From Bacteroidales bacterium WCE2008 (lineage in GTDB: Bacteria; Bacteroidota; Bacteroidia; Bacteroidales; UBA932), in NCBI GenBank assembly GCA_900167925.1, contig FUZM01000004.1, positions 124,001 to 188,000 on the forward strand: a stretch of DNA of 64,000 nucleotides, given 5' to 3'. Under the pieces are notes generated by a model that worked only from the letters and a program-made list of their open reading frames with translations, was not told where the DNA came from and searched no databases. Position numbers and translations under genes: made by a program. Positions 1-7,749 of the stretch are shown in pieces (the stretch's first letter is position 1; every line of letters starts with the position of its first letter).

Positions 1-598
1 TGTTTACCTTTGGCAGATTCAGCGTCAGGATGGTCAGGAAAGCCGGTGTTGTCAGGCAGAATGCCGTGGCCGTATTATTGGTGAAGAAATGTAACGGATT
101 CAAGTCCGGCTGGCCCTGATGCGTGAACGGGCACCAATAGGCAAATAGCGCAAGGACAATCATCCAGGCATGTTTCCACTTGAAGCCGCTGAAATTATAG
201 TTGTTTTCCGGATGCAAAGTCTCCCGAATCCAGACATACGCCACAAACAGGAACATCACCAGATTCACAGTCACTACGCTGAATCCATACTGCTCTGTCA
301 CCGCCATATTCTGGATGAAAGCGAATGTCAGATAAGACACAGACACATAAGCATTGAACAGTGTTCGCACCCTGTTCTTGAAAACAAAGAGCAGGATGAA
401 CATAAGCAGTGAAAGCGATTGAAACACAATGTTGAGATTTCCCAGATGACCCTGAGGCGCATTCCCCAGAGTGACAATCACCATCCGGTCTATGTCCTGC
501 GGTTCAAAGTTGCGACTCACAATGGGCATCAGCACAGATTGAGCCAACAACAGGGCGAAGAACCACCATTTTTTTGTGTATCCTTTCAGTTTTTCCAT
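1..598 (-). CDS. Polytopic membrane protein, C-terminus cut by window edge
   Basis: An open frame runs leftward from an ATG at 596-598 and is still open at base 1, giving 199 codons. The visible protein starts MEKLKGYTKKWWFFALLL and has several long hydrophobic stretches (about residues 10-28, 57-72, 83-98, 110-125, 142-155, 175-195), so it is an integral inner-membrane protein with at least five or six helices. I do not recognise the family. A good promoter (TTTG, 20 bases, TATGTTTG) lies just upstream, which supports the start and shows that the gene is transcribed on its own. The divergent neighbour is a SanA-like gene. Confidence 0.75.
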   Translation of the reverse strand, partial: MEKLKGYTKKWWFFALLLAQSVLMPIVSRNFEPQDIDRMVIVTLGNAPQGHLGNLNIVFQSLSLLMFILLFVFKNRVRTLFNAYVSVSYLTFAFIQNMAVTEQYGFSVVTVNLVMFLFVAYVWIRETLHPENNYNFSGFKWKHAWMIVLALFAYWCPFTHQGQPDLNPLHFFTNNTATAFCLTTPAFLTILTLNLPKVN

Positions 599-618
599 TA
601 AATTCCGATTTATCTGAA

Positions 619-650
619 CAAACATACATATTTTATGACACATTATCAAA
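619..650 (-). promoter_or_regulatory. Bacteroidales-type promoter of the leftward membrane protein
   Basis: On the minus strand a TTTG element (647-650) is followed after 20 bases by TATGTTTG (619-626). This matches the Bacteroidota primary sigma factor pattern TTTG-N19/20-TAnnTTTG and leaves a leader of about 15 bases before the ATG at 598. Confidence 0.7.
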
Positions 651-722
651 CCAGGAGCTATTGACGTATACAAGCAGATTCGCGAGGGTGATGGCTATAG
701 GATACATATCGGGAAGAATGAT

Positions 723-730
723 TATCTTTG
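723..730 (+). promoter_or_regulatory. -7 box of the SanA-like gene
   Basis: TATCTTTG matches TAnnTTTG and ends 22 bases before the ATG at 753. No convincing -33 TTTG is visible at the expected distance. Confidence 0.5.
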
Positions 731-752
731 TATTATACCAGACATTCATGAT

Positions 753-1421
753 ATGGCACATAAAGGGACGAAGAAAGGATGGAAATCCTATATGAAATGG
801 CTGCTGGGGATAGTCCTGGCGTTGCTTGGATTCATTCTCTACTGCAACATCAGGATTGACAGGTATGCCGGGGAAAGGCTGTACGATAAAGTAGCCGACG
901 TTCCCCACTACCACACGGCATTAGTACTGGGTACATCTCCAATAGGCAGGAACGGAATGCCTAACGTTTATTTCATCTCACGGATAGAAGCAACCGCCAG
1001 ATTATATAAGGCAGGAAAGATAGACCGCATAATAGTGAGCGGAGACAACAGGAAGAAGGATTACAATGAACCAGAAGAAATGAAGCAGGCTCTTGTCGCC
1101 AAAGGCATCCCGGTGGAGATTATTTTCCCGGATTATGCCGGATTCAGGACTTTCGATTCAGTAGTAAGGGCCAAGGAAGTATTCGGACAGACGGAATTCA
1201 TCGTCGTCAGCCAGCGATTCCATAACGAAAGAGCCATATTTATTGCCGGAAAGAAAGGAATTGACGCCGTCGGATACAACGCCTCCGACGTAAGCGCTTA
1301 CTACGGTTTTCTCACTAAAATAAGAGAATACGGAGCAAGGTGCAAAGTCTTCCTTGACATGATGTTCAGAAAGAAACCTCATTTCCTTGGCGATCCCATA
1401 GATATAGAAAATGTAAAATAA
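753..1421 (+). CDS. SanA/YdcF-like DUF218 envelope protein
   Basis: The 222-aa protein has one N-terminal membrane anchor (about residues 16-33, WLLGIVLALLGFILY) followed by a DUF218 domain. Recognisable blocks are TALVLGTSP, the RIIVSGDN segment that contains the family's conserved acidic patch, and FIVVSQRFHNERAIF, which corresponds to the VTQxFH..RA signature of SanA. SanA of enterobacteria is an inner-membrane protein needed for the barrier to vancomycin at high temperature; its chemistry is unknown. Start: ATG 753 lies 22 bases after a TATCTTTG box; an in-frame ATG at 792 just before the membrane helix is an alternative. Family call firm, function only by analogy. Confidence 0.85.
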   Translation: MAHKGTKKGWKSYMKWLLGIVLALLGFILYCNIRIDRYAGERLYDKVADVPHYHTALVLGTSPIGRNGMPNVYFISRIEATARLYKAGKIDRIIVSGDNRKKDYNEPEEMKQALVAKGIPVEIIFPDYAGFRTFDSVVRAKEVFGQTEFIVVSQRFHNERAIFIAGKKGIDAVGYNASDVSAYYGFLTKIREYGARCKVFLDMMFRKKPHFLGDPIDIENVK

Positions 1422-1490
1422 ACTTGACATATTGGAAAATTATCTTTACATTCGCATCGAAAAAGCATAATTAATAAACCAATATGTGAT

Positions 1491-1937
1491 ATGAAACCTA
1501 AGAATTACCTCCTCCCCTATTCCTGCAAGAAAGTCGGAATGTGGATGTTTCTTCCTTTTGCAACAATATGTATCTGTGCGTTGCTAGGCGTCAAATTACC
1601 GGAAATAGAAATCCCTTGGATAGGTATCGGCGACAATTTCTTTTACCACGGAAAGGCCGACCTCGTAGCTGAGATAAGCATGTCAGGTTTTCTGGTCTCG
1701 CTCAGCTTGATAGCACTGTCACGGGAGAAAGACGAGGACGAGATGACCGGACATATAAGGATGCAATCCTTCGTATGGAGCCTGTGGTTCACATCCTTCG
1801 TACTTGCCTTCGGTATCCTGTTCATCATGGGCCTGCTCTTCCTTGATTTCGCATTGGCTGCAATCTATCTTTTCTACATCGTCTACATCCTCAAGTTCAA
1901 CCTTACAATGAGAAGAGTAAGGAGGCAACTGAAATGA
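1491..1937 (+). CDS. Four-helix membrane protein paired with XRE regulator
   Basis: The 148-aa protein has hydrophobic segments near residues 17-33, 62-77, 95-115 and 117-135, with a basic C-terminus (RRVRRQLK), so a small inner-membrane protein. It overlaps the following HTH gene by four bases (ATGA), so the two are translationally coupled. Pairs of a small multi-helix membrane protein and a short XRE-type regulator are common in Firmicutes and Bacteroidota; the membrane partner is thought to sense or sequester, but this is not established for this family. No domain name can be given. Confidence 0.75.
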   Translation: MKPKNYLLPYSCKKVGMWMFLPFATICICALLGVKLPEIEIPWIGIGDNFFYHGKADLVAEISMSGFLVSLSLIALSREKDEDEMTGHIRMQSFVWSLWFTSFVLAFGILFIMGLLFLDFALAAIYLFYIVYILKFNLTMRRVRRQLK

Positions 1938-2134
1938 AAAACACTATCAAAATAGAACGCGCGGTCAAGGACATCACCCAGCAGGACCTTGCAGCCGCCG
2001 TGGGCGTCAGCCGCCAGACAATCAATTCCATAGAAGCCGGAAGATATGTTCCGTCCGCCGTGCTCGCGATGAAGATTGCCAGATACTTCGGAAAACCTAC
2101 AGAATCCATCTTCGAACTTGAAGAAAACGACTAA
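1934..2134 (+). CDS. Short XRE-family HTH transcriptional regulator
   Basis: The 66-aa protein is almost entirely a Cro/CI-type helix-turn-helix (QQDLAAAVGVSRQTINSIEAGRYVPSAVLAMKIA) ending in the FELEEND type acidic tail seen in YgzD-like stand-alone regulators. It binds DNA as a dimer and probably controls its own operon. It starts inside the last codons of the upstream membrane protein gene (ATGA overlap), so the two are one unit. The downstream lipoprotein gene has its own promoter inside the 3' end of this region. Confidence 0.88.
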   Translation: MKNTIKIERAVKDITQQDLAAAVGVSRQTINSIEAGRYVPSAVLAMKIARYFGKPTESIFELEEND

Positions 2135-2148
2135 AATAACTATCTTTA
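2118..2148 (+). promoter_or_regulatory. Promoter of the 189-aa lipoprotein gene
   Basis: TTG (2118-2120) is followed after 20 bases by TATCTTTA (2141-2148), a one-base variant of TAnnTTTG. The ATG at 2160 follows 11 bases later. The position supports 2160 rather than any earlier in-frame start. Confidence 0.5.
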
Positions 2149-2159
2149 CTTTCAAAAAA

Positions 2160-2729
2160 ATGAAACGCTTATTCTTTTGCATCGGCGTGTTGCTCATGAT
2201 ACTCTCATGCGGGCAACCTAAGGAAGACCTTTCCGGGAAGGTCCTCGAATTGTGTCAGTTCATCCCGGACCACGGTCTGAGAGCCGGGGCCGCGGAATAT
2301 CTCACCCCTGAATTCTATAACGCATACGCAGAAGCATTCGATGCTCCGGTTGCCGATTATGGCGAGATCGGAGAGAACGAATGGCTATGGTACTTCGTCG
2401 GCGGAAACGGCGACTATGAGCTGGCGTATAAAGTCCAGTCCGTAAAGAGGATTTCCAAAGACCTGGCTTCAGCCATCGTATCCACCCATGAGAATGCACC
2501 CGAAGGCGAAGGCCATGTGGTCATGATAAAGAAAGTCGACGGCAAATGGCTGCTCGACGACATCGACGGAAAGAAAGACGAATGTATCAGCTACATCAAG
2601 AAAATGAGGGGAAAATACCAGACAGGAGAAATCGTCGAATATCTCCAGTCCGATGAATACCTTAAAGAATTCGTGCCGGATTTCAACAAGAGAGTGAAGG
2701 AATTCTACGAGAAATACGGAACCGAATAA
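2160..2729 (+). CDS. Small lipoprotein of unknown function
   Basis: The 189-aa protein begins MKRLFFCIGVLLMILSCGQ: a short signal peptide with a lipobox ending at Cys17, so it should be anchored in the periplasm or on the outer membrane. The mature part is a compact alpha/beta domain with a segment reading VVMIKKVDGKWLLDDIDG, typical of NTF2-like or DUF4878-like lipoprotein domains in which a conserved Trp-Leu-Asp stretch ends a sheet. I would not assign a function. Start chosen at 2160 because the signal peptide begins there and a promoter lies immediately before it. Confidence 0.75.
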   Translation: MKRLFFCIGVLLMILSCGQPKEDLSGKVLELCQFIPDHGLRAGAAEYLTPEFYNAYAEAFDAPVADYGEIGENEWLWYFVGGNGDYELAYKVQSVKRISKDLASAIVSTHENAPEGEGHVVMIKKVDGKWLLDDIDGKKDECISYIKKMRGKYQTGEIVEYLQSDEYLKEFVPDFNKRVKEFYEKYGTE

Positions 2730-2765
2730 ACATATTCCATGAAACAATAACCAAAATAATTTGAG

Positions 2766-3773
2766 ATGAAACATCTATTCAAGAGATCCCTTTCTCTAGC
2801 CGTCATCGCTCTCGGCACCCTTCTTCCGTCTGTATCTTCTCATGCACAGATGCCTTCAGATTCACTGGTTCAACTGGTAGCATATTGGGAACTAGGAGAC
2901 AAGTTCAGCTACAATACATCTACCACGAAGTCTCAGATAGTGGGAAAAGACACGACTGTCGTAGAACATGAAACGGACATTACGACATATGAAGTCGTAG
3001 CGGCTGACGACAAGATGTACAGGCTGAGATATACCACGTCAAACGAGAGCAACAACAATCCTATAGTCTCGCTGGTCAATGACGTCATCCATAAGCTGAC
3101 AGCCACGTCGCCTATAGAGTTTGAAACCGACGAATTGGGCTCGTTTCAGCGTATGCTGCCTATAGAATGGGACAAGATGGCCGATGCCATTATCGAAGAG
3201 GTCATTAACGAGACATTCGAAAAGAATGAATCCTTGAAAGAAGGAAAAGAAGAATTATCAGACATAATCCGTTCTCTCATCCAGCCAGGCACGATACAGA
3301 TGTCGTATCAGAGCGCCTTTGAAGGGATGTTGATGTTCCATGGCTTAGAATACAAGATCGGCGAAGACTATTCCTATCAGTATGAATCTCCAAATCTCTT
3401 TGTTCCGGACGGAAACACTATCACGATGAACTGTGTATATTGGATTGACGAGGATGACACAGATGAAGATTTTCTGACGATAAGATCATATCAGGAAGCA
3501 GACCAGGATGATTTCAAGGAGACAGTAAAAACTATGCTCCAAAACGTGATCGGCTCTATCGGAGAGGATTTTACGGAAAATATGAGAACAGAACTTGAGA
3601 ATGCGCTGGATTCGATGGACGTAAGTATCACCACGAACGGAGTGTTCCGGTTTCATCTGGGAAGTGGATGGCCCGTATATAGCTACCAGATTAAGGAAGT
3701 GCTCATCAATCTGAATGGTGCCGAATACAGACACGAGCTTACAGAAAATGAGAGCGAGATAATCCTGGATTAA
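2766..3773 (+). CDS. Exported protein of unknown function
   Basis: The 335-aa protein has a classical signal peptide (MKHLFKRSLSLAVIALGTLLPSVSSHAQ..., cleavage after HAQ about residue 28). The mature part is acidic and beta-rich, with no cysteine cluster, metal motif or membrane segment visible. It is probably a periplasmic or surface protein. It lies 36 bases after the preceding lipoprotein gene in the same direction and may be co-transcribed with it. No family is recognised. Confidence 0.7.
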   Translation: MKHLFKRSLSLAVIALGTLLPSVSSHAQMPSDSLVQLVAYWELGDKFSYNTSTTKSQIVGKDTTVVEHETDITTYEVVAADDKMYRLRYTTSNESNNNPIVSLVNDVIHKLTATSPIEFETDELGSFQRMLPIEWDKMADAIIEEVINETFEKNESLKEGKEELSDIIRSLIQPGTIQMSYQSAFEGMLMFHGLEYKIGEDYSYQYESPNLFVPDGNTITMNCVYWIDEDDTDEDFLTIRSYQEADQDDFKETVKTMLQNVIGSIGEDFTENMRTELENALDSMDVSITTNGVFRFHLGSGWPVYSYQIKEVLINLNGAEYRHELTENESEIILD

Positions 3774-3886
3774 TCTACATTATCACGTCAGGCGTGTTTA
3801 TACCTGATCCAATAATATAGTCCGGAAAGCCTAAAAGGTCGATTGTTTATTTTTGAAAAAGCACGCAATGTATCGGCATTTTATGC

Positions 3887-3894
3887 TATCTTTG
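3887..3894 (+). promoter_or_regulatory. -7 box directly before the fucosidase gene
   Basis: TATCTTTG is a perfect TAnnTTTG match but ends only four bases before the ATG at 3899. If it is used, the transcript would be leaderless or nearly so. Confidence 0.45.
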
Positions 3895-3898
3895 AACT

Positions 3899-5245
3899 AT
3901 GAAAACATTGCAAGCCTTTTCTCTAGTGGCCGTTGTACTTTGCGCATCCTGTTCGAAGGATGCCTGCGGCCCGACTCCCAGCCACGAACAACTTGAGTGG
4001 CAACAAATGGAATACAACATGTTCGTACACTTCGGACCCAACACTTTCAGCGGTCTGGAATGGGGACAAGGTACTGAAACGGAAGACCTCTTCAACCCAA
4101 CCGGCCTGGATTGCAGGCAGTGGGCTGCAACCGCCAAAGCGGCCGGCATGAAGGGAATCATCTTCACAGCCAAACACCATGACGGATTCTGCCTCTGGCC
4201 AAGCAAAACCACCACTCATACCGTCGCGCAGAGCAGCTGGCGCGATGGCAAGGGGGATGTACTTGCAGAGATTTCGGAGGCCTGCCGGGAGTACGGCCTG
4301 AAGTTCGGAGTTTACATATCTCCCTGGGACCGAAACCACCCAGCCTACGGCACACCTGAATATAACAATGTATATGTGCAGGCTCTCGAAGAGGTTCACT
4401 CGAACTATGGCCCGATGTTCGAGCATTGGTTCGACGGGGCCTGCGGCGAGGGGCCGAACGGAAAGAAACAGGTATATGACTGGGATACTTTCCGAGCCAC
4501 CGTGCGCAGGCTGAGCCCTGAGGCCGTGATGTTCAGCGACATCGGCCCTGGCTGCCGATGGGTTGGCAACGAGCGCGGACAGGCCTGCGAGACCAACTGG
4601 AGCACCCTGGACACCGAGGGCTTCACTCCCGGTGCCGGCGCACCCCCGATAGACACCCTCCAGCAGGGCAACGTTTATGGCGCGCACTGGGTACCTGCCG
4701 AAGTCGACGTCTCCATCCGCCCAGGCTGGTTCTGGAGGGAATCCGAGAACGACAAGGTAAAGAGCGTAGAAGCGCTGATGAAGATTTGGGTCGAGAGCGT
4801 GGGGCGCAATTCGCTGCTGCTGCTAAACGTGCCGCCGGACACCAACGGACGCATCTGCAAGGTGGATTCGCTGCGATTGATGGAGTTCCGGGATGCCCGC
4901 GAAGCTGTTTTCGGGACGGACCTTGCCGCCGGAGCCAAAATACGCAAGCGCCATGGAGGGAAGGTTTGGGAGATAACACTCCCGGAGTATCGCAGTTTCG
5001 ATTATGTACAGCTGCAGGAGGACATACGCTTCGGGCAGAGAGTCAGCAGTTTCCGGGTTGATATCCAGGATTTTGATGTCGCTGTCGAAAATGGAGGATG
5101 GCTGACAATCGCCGAAGGCACTACCATAGGCTACAAGCGCATTATCCCCACAAAACCATGCACGACAAAACGGTTGCGCGTGGTGATCACCGGCTCCCAC
5201 GACCGCCCTATACTAGAGAGCATCTCGCTTTTTAGTCATAAATAG
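3899..5245 (+). CDS. GH29 alpha-L-fucosidase, probable lipoprotein
   Basis: The 448-aa protein has a lipoprotein-like signal peptide (Cys15/Cys18) and then the GH29 barrel: FVHFGPNTFSGLEWG near residue 43, the AKHHDGFCLW signature at 91-100, and EHWFDGACGEG at 175-185, in which Asp179 is the expected catalytic nucleophile. The last 110 residues form a beta-sandwich. Family members cleave terminal L-fucose from glycoproteins, mucins and milk oligosaccharides in the periplasm or at the cell surface; which linkage is cleaved (GH29 subfamily) cannot be decided here. It stands alone between an unrelated exported protein and a hairpin terminator, not in a SusCD locus. Confidence 0.93.
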   Translation: MKTLQAFSLVAVVLCASCSKDACGPTPSHEQLEWQQMEYNMFVHFGPNTFSGLEWGQGTETEDLFNPTGLDCRQWAATAKAAGMKGIIFTAKHHDGFCLWPSKTTTHTVAQSSWRDGKGDVLAEISEACREYGLKFGVYISPWDRNHPAYGTPEYNNVYVQALEEVHSNYGPMFEHWFDGACGEGPNGKKQVYDWDTFRATVRRLSPEAVMFSDIGPGCRWVGNERGQACETNWSTLDTEGFTPGAGAPPIDTLQQGNVYGAHWVPAEVDVSIRPGWFWRESENDKVKSVEALMKIWVESVGRNSLLLLNVPPDTNGRICKVDSLRLMEFRDAREAVFGTDLAAGAKIRKRHGGKVWEITLPEYRSFDYVQLQEDIRFGQRVSSFRVDIQDFDVAVENGGWLTIAEGTTIGYKRIIPTKPCTTKRLRVVITGSHDRPILESISLFSHK

Positions 5246-5279
5246 AATAAACCATTTATTTTCTACCAAGCATTTAACG

Positions 5280-5304
5280 AAGCGCTTCCTCCGGGAGCGC
5301 TTTT
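5280..5304 (+). terminator. Rho-independent terminator after the fucosidase gene
   Basis: AAGCGCT (5280-5286) and AGCGCTT (5296-5302) form a stem with a nine-base loop, followed by TTTT. It lies 35 bases after the GH29 stop codon. Confidence 0.7.
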
Positions 5305-5340
5305 GTCATATCCGGTACAGTCCTGGATTAATCTCAGTTC

Positions 5341-6375
5341 CTACAAATTCGGATAGATGTAGTCCCAGACGCCCTTGAAGACCTCCGGAGTATTGGTAGA
5401 ATGCTCAAGGATCACCACGACAGCATTCTTCTCAGGGATTATTATGGCATACTGGCCCCAGGCACCGTCCAGACGGTAAGCCCCGTGGGTACAGCACCAC
5501 ATCTGGTAGCCATAACCCTGGTTTCCTTCTCCGGAGCCTTTCTTCTCCTTGTTCTTATACTGCATTATCTGAGGAGACATCGCCTCGTCGAACCATGCGG
5601 CATCGAGAAGGCGTTCTCCGTTCCACACGCCCCTCTGGAGCATGAACTGTCCCATCTTGGCGAGCGACTCGGCGGAGATGAACAGGCCCCATCCTCCCGC
5701 GGCATAATCCTGAGGGGAAATCTCCCACCACCAGTCGCTGATGCCCAGAGGCTCGAAGAGCTTATGCTCAAGATATTTGTCCAGCCTCTCTCCCGTCACC
5801 CTCGAGACGATGACGGACAGGAGATATGACTCCATGCTGTTGTACTGGAAATAGTCCCCCGGCCTGAAATGCATCGGGGCTGCAAGAATCTCACGGGCCC
5901 AGTCCTTCAGCTTACCGCGCCTGCAGTGCTGGCTGGAATTCTCCCCGGCGATGCCGGCGCTCATGGTCAGGAGATGCCACACAGTAATCTCATCCATCCA
6001 TTCAGGCCTGTCCTGCGGGCACAAGTCGCCGATTATGTCGACCATCCTGTCGGTAGTCCTGAGCAAGCCGTCCTGCACGGCAAAGCCGACCGCTGTAGCG
6101 GTGAAAGTCTTCGAAGCAGACCACAGCACATGCTTCTCGTCAATGGTATGCGCCGGATCGGTCTCCTCATAGATGACTTTCCCGTCCTTGAGCACCATCA
6201 GGGCATGGAGTTCATCTGTCCCATGGCCCCAGACCAGAGGAAACATCTTATGGAATTCAGCCTTCTGAGCCTCAGTAGCCTCTGCCCTCGGCAGCTTGCC
6301 GGTCTCCTGGGCGATGGCGACGTCCAATGCCATCACGACGGCCATGACTGCAAAAATAAGTCGTCTCATAATCAT
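5341..6375 (-). CDS. Exported serine hydrolase, class C beta-lactamase fold
   Basis: The 344-aa protein has a signal peptide (cleavage near residue 23) and the penicillin-binding-protein/EstB fold: the nucleophile motif SASK (Ser86, Lys89), the second-motif region FQYNSMESYLL, and a C-terminal HGAYRLDGAWGQYAII strand in place of the KTG/HxG box. Members are esterases, D-aminopeptidases or carboxypeptidases in the periplasm; true beta-lactam hydrolysis cannot be inferred. An in-frame ATG two codons in (6369) is an equal start. Its TATATTTG box (6388-6395) sits back-to-back with the promoter of the rightward acyltransferase gene. Confidence 0.88.
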   Translation of the reverse strand: MIMRRLIFAVMAVVMALDVAIAQETGKLPRAEATEAQKAEFHKMFPLVWGHGTDELHALMVLKDGKVIYEETDPAHTIDEKHVLWSASKTFTATAVGFAVQDGLLRTTDRMVDIIGDLCPQDRPEWMDEITVWHLLTMSAGIAGENSSQHCRRGKLKDWAREILAAPMHFRPGDYFQYNSMESYLLSVIVSRVTGERLDKYLEHKLFEPLGISDWWWEISPQDYAAGGWGLFISAESLAKMGQFMLQRGVWNGERLLDAAWFDEAMSPQIMQYKNKEKKGSGEGNQGYGYQMWCCTHGAYRLDGAWGQYAIIIPEKNAVVVILEHSTNTPEVFKGVWDYIYPNL

Positions 6376-6387
6376 AACTCTTTACGG

Positions 6388-6425
6388 CAAATATATGTTT
6401 ATTGAACGAAAAACACGTATCTTTG
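6388..6425. promoter_or_regulatory. Back-to-back -7 boxes of divergent genes
   Basis: Minus strand TATATTTG occupies 6388-6395 (for the serine hydrolase); plus strand TATCTTTG occupies 6418-6425 (for the acyltransferase). The plus-strand box lies downstream of an in-frame ATG at 6402, which rules that ATG out as the start of the acyltransferase. Confidence 0.65.
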
Positions 6426-6467
6426 ACAACAAATCATACCACATTCCACAAAAAGTATAATTCTTAT

Positions 6468-7640
6468 ATGATCGAAAAGAATCCTAATCGCGAAATCTGG
6501 ATTGACTGGCTTCGCGTCACCGCATGTTTCATGGTCATGATGACCCACGCCAGCGAACCATTCTACCTTGGAGGAGAGGGCTCCCTTATACTTACCAAGA
6601 CCGATGCCCTTTGGGTTTCCCTGCTGGACGTGCTTCCACGTGCCTGCGTCGCCCTCTTCATCATGGCATCCAGCTATCTCCAGTTCCCGCTGCACTACAC
6701 CACAAAAGAGTTTTTCCGCAGAAGAGCGGGACGCATTCTGATTCCATTCGCGTTCTGGACGATAGTCTATGCCCTTGTATGGGGCGAGCCCGTGCAGAAC
6801 TTCAAGGACCTTCTGCTCAACTTCAACTACGCCGCCGGGCACCTGTGGTATGTATATATGATGATAGGAATATATCTCCTGATGCCTCTTCTCTCCCCTT
6901 GGGCGGAGAAAGTCGGCAAGAGGGAGCTTCAAGTATATCTCGGAATCTGGCTGTTCACAACGCTCATCCCGCTGATACGCCAATGGGCCGGAGGCTCTGC
7001 GCCAGTGATATATGGGCCTTCAGGCATTCCTAACGCCGCAAAATACCCGCTCTGGGGAGAAGCCAGCTGGAACACCTACGGACTGTTCTATTACTTCAGC
7101 GGCTTCATCGGCTACCTGCTCCTGGGCCTGTATTTCCGCAAGTTCGTAGGCAGCCTGTCATGGAAAAAGACCCTCGGGATCTCGGTCCCTGTATTCCTTG
7201 CCGGTCTCTCAATCTGCACCCTCGGCTTCCTCTCAAGGGTATGGAACGACTGTGGCGGAGCTTTCCCGATCGAAGGTCCGGTAGGCCTTGCCGCCCTATG
7301 GGAAGGTCCATGGCTCAACGACACTGTCGGCGTGGCCCTGATGAGCATCGGCTGGGTACTGCTGTTCCGCAAGATCACTTCCGGAGGATGTTTCTACGAG
7401 AAAGTGCTGCTTCCGGTATCGAAAGCCAGCTATGGAATGTACCTCTGCCACATGCTGCTGCTCGGAATCATCTCCGCTTGGCTTCGCAGCCAGCTCGGGC
7501 TCGGCGAAGCCGGAATTCTGGGCATCTGGACGACTCCGGTACAGATTCTCCTTACCGCCGCCCTCTCATTCGCGGGCGTCGCCCTGTTCTGCGTACTCGT
7601 GCAGAGAATCCCGAAAATCGGGAAATGGATCATCGGCTAA
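6468..7640 (+). CDS. Acyltransferase 3 family membrane protein
   Basis: The 390-aa protein begins MIEKNPNREIWIDWLRVTACFMVMMTHA: the opening helix with Arg and the conserved His of the acyltransferase 3 (OafA/NodX-like) family, followed by about ten membrane helices. Family members transfer acetyl, succinyl or other acyl groups to polysaccharides or lipids across the inner membrane. The substrate is unknown; no polysaccharide genes adjoin it. The start at 6468 is chosen because the promoter box at 6418-6425 lies downstream of the earlier in-frame ATG (6402) and because the family motif begins here. Confidence 0.9.
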   Translation: MIEKNPNREIWIDWLRVTACFMVMMTHASEPFYLGGEGSLILTKTDALWVSLLDVLPRACVALFIMASSYLQFPLHYTTKEFFRRRAGRILIPFAFWTIVYALVWGEPVQNFKDLLLNFNYAAGHLWYVYMMIGIYLLMPLLSPWAEKVGKRELQVYLGIWLFTTLIPLIRQWAGGSAPVIYGPSGIPNAAKYPLWGEASWNTYGLFYYFSGFIGYLLLGLYFRKFVGSLSWKKTLGISVPVFLAGLSICTLGFLSRVWNDCGGAFPIEGPVGLAALWEGPWLNDTVGVALMSIGWVLLFRKITSGGCFYEKVLLPVSKASYGMYLCHMLLLGIISAWLRSQLGLGEAGILGIWTTPVQILLTAALSFAGVALFCVLVQRIPKIGKWIIG

Positions 7641-7672
7641 ATCTCTGTCTTTTAGATTTTTTTAGATTTTTT

Positions 7673-7703
7673 TTTGGAGAATCGCAAAAATGTTATACCT
7701 TTG
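7673..7703 (+). promoter_or_regulatory. Canonical promoter of the outer-membrane barrel gene
   Basis: TTTG (7673-7676), 19 bases, TACCTTTG (7696-7703): a full match to the Bacteroidota consensus. It places the transcript start near 7710 and so fixes the translation start at 7750, not at the in-frame ATG 7690 that lies inside the promoter. Confidence 0.8.
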
Positions 7704-7749
7704 TAGTGTATTATTGAACTATTACAGTAATAAAGGTAACATTTGCAAT

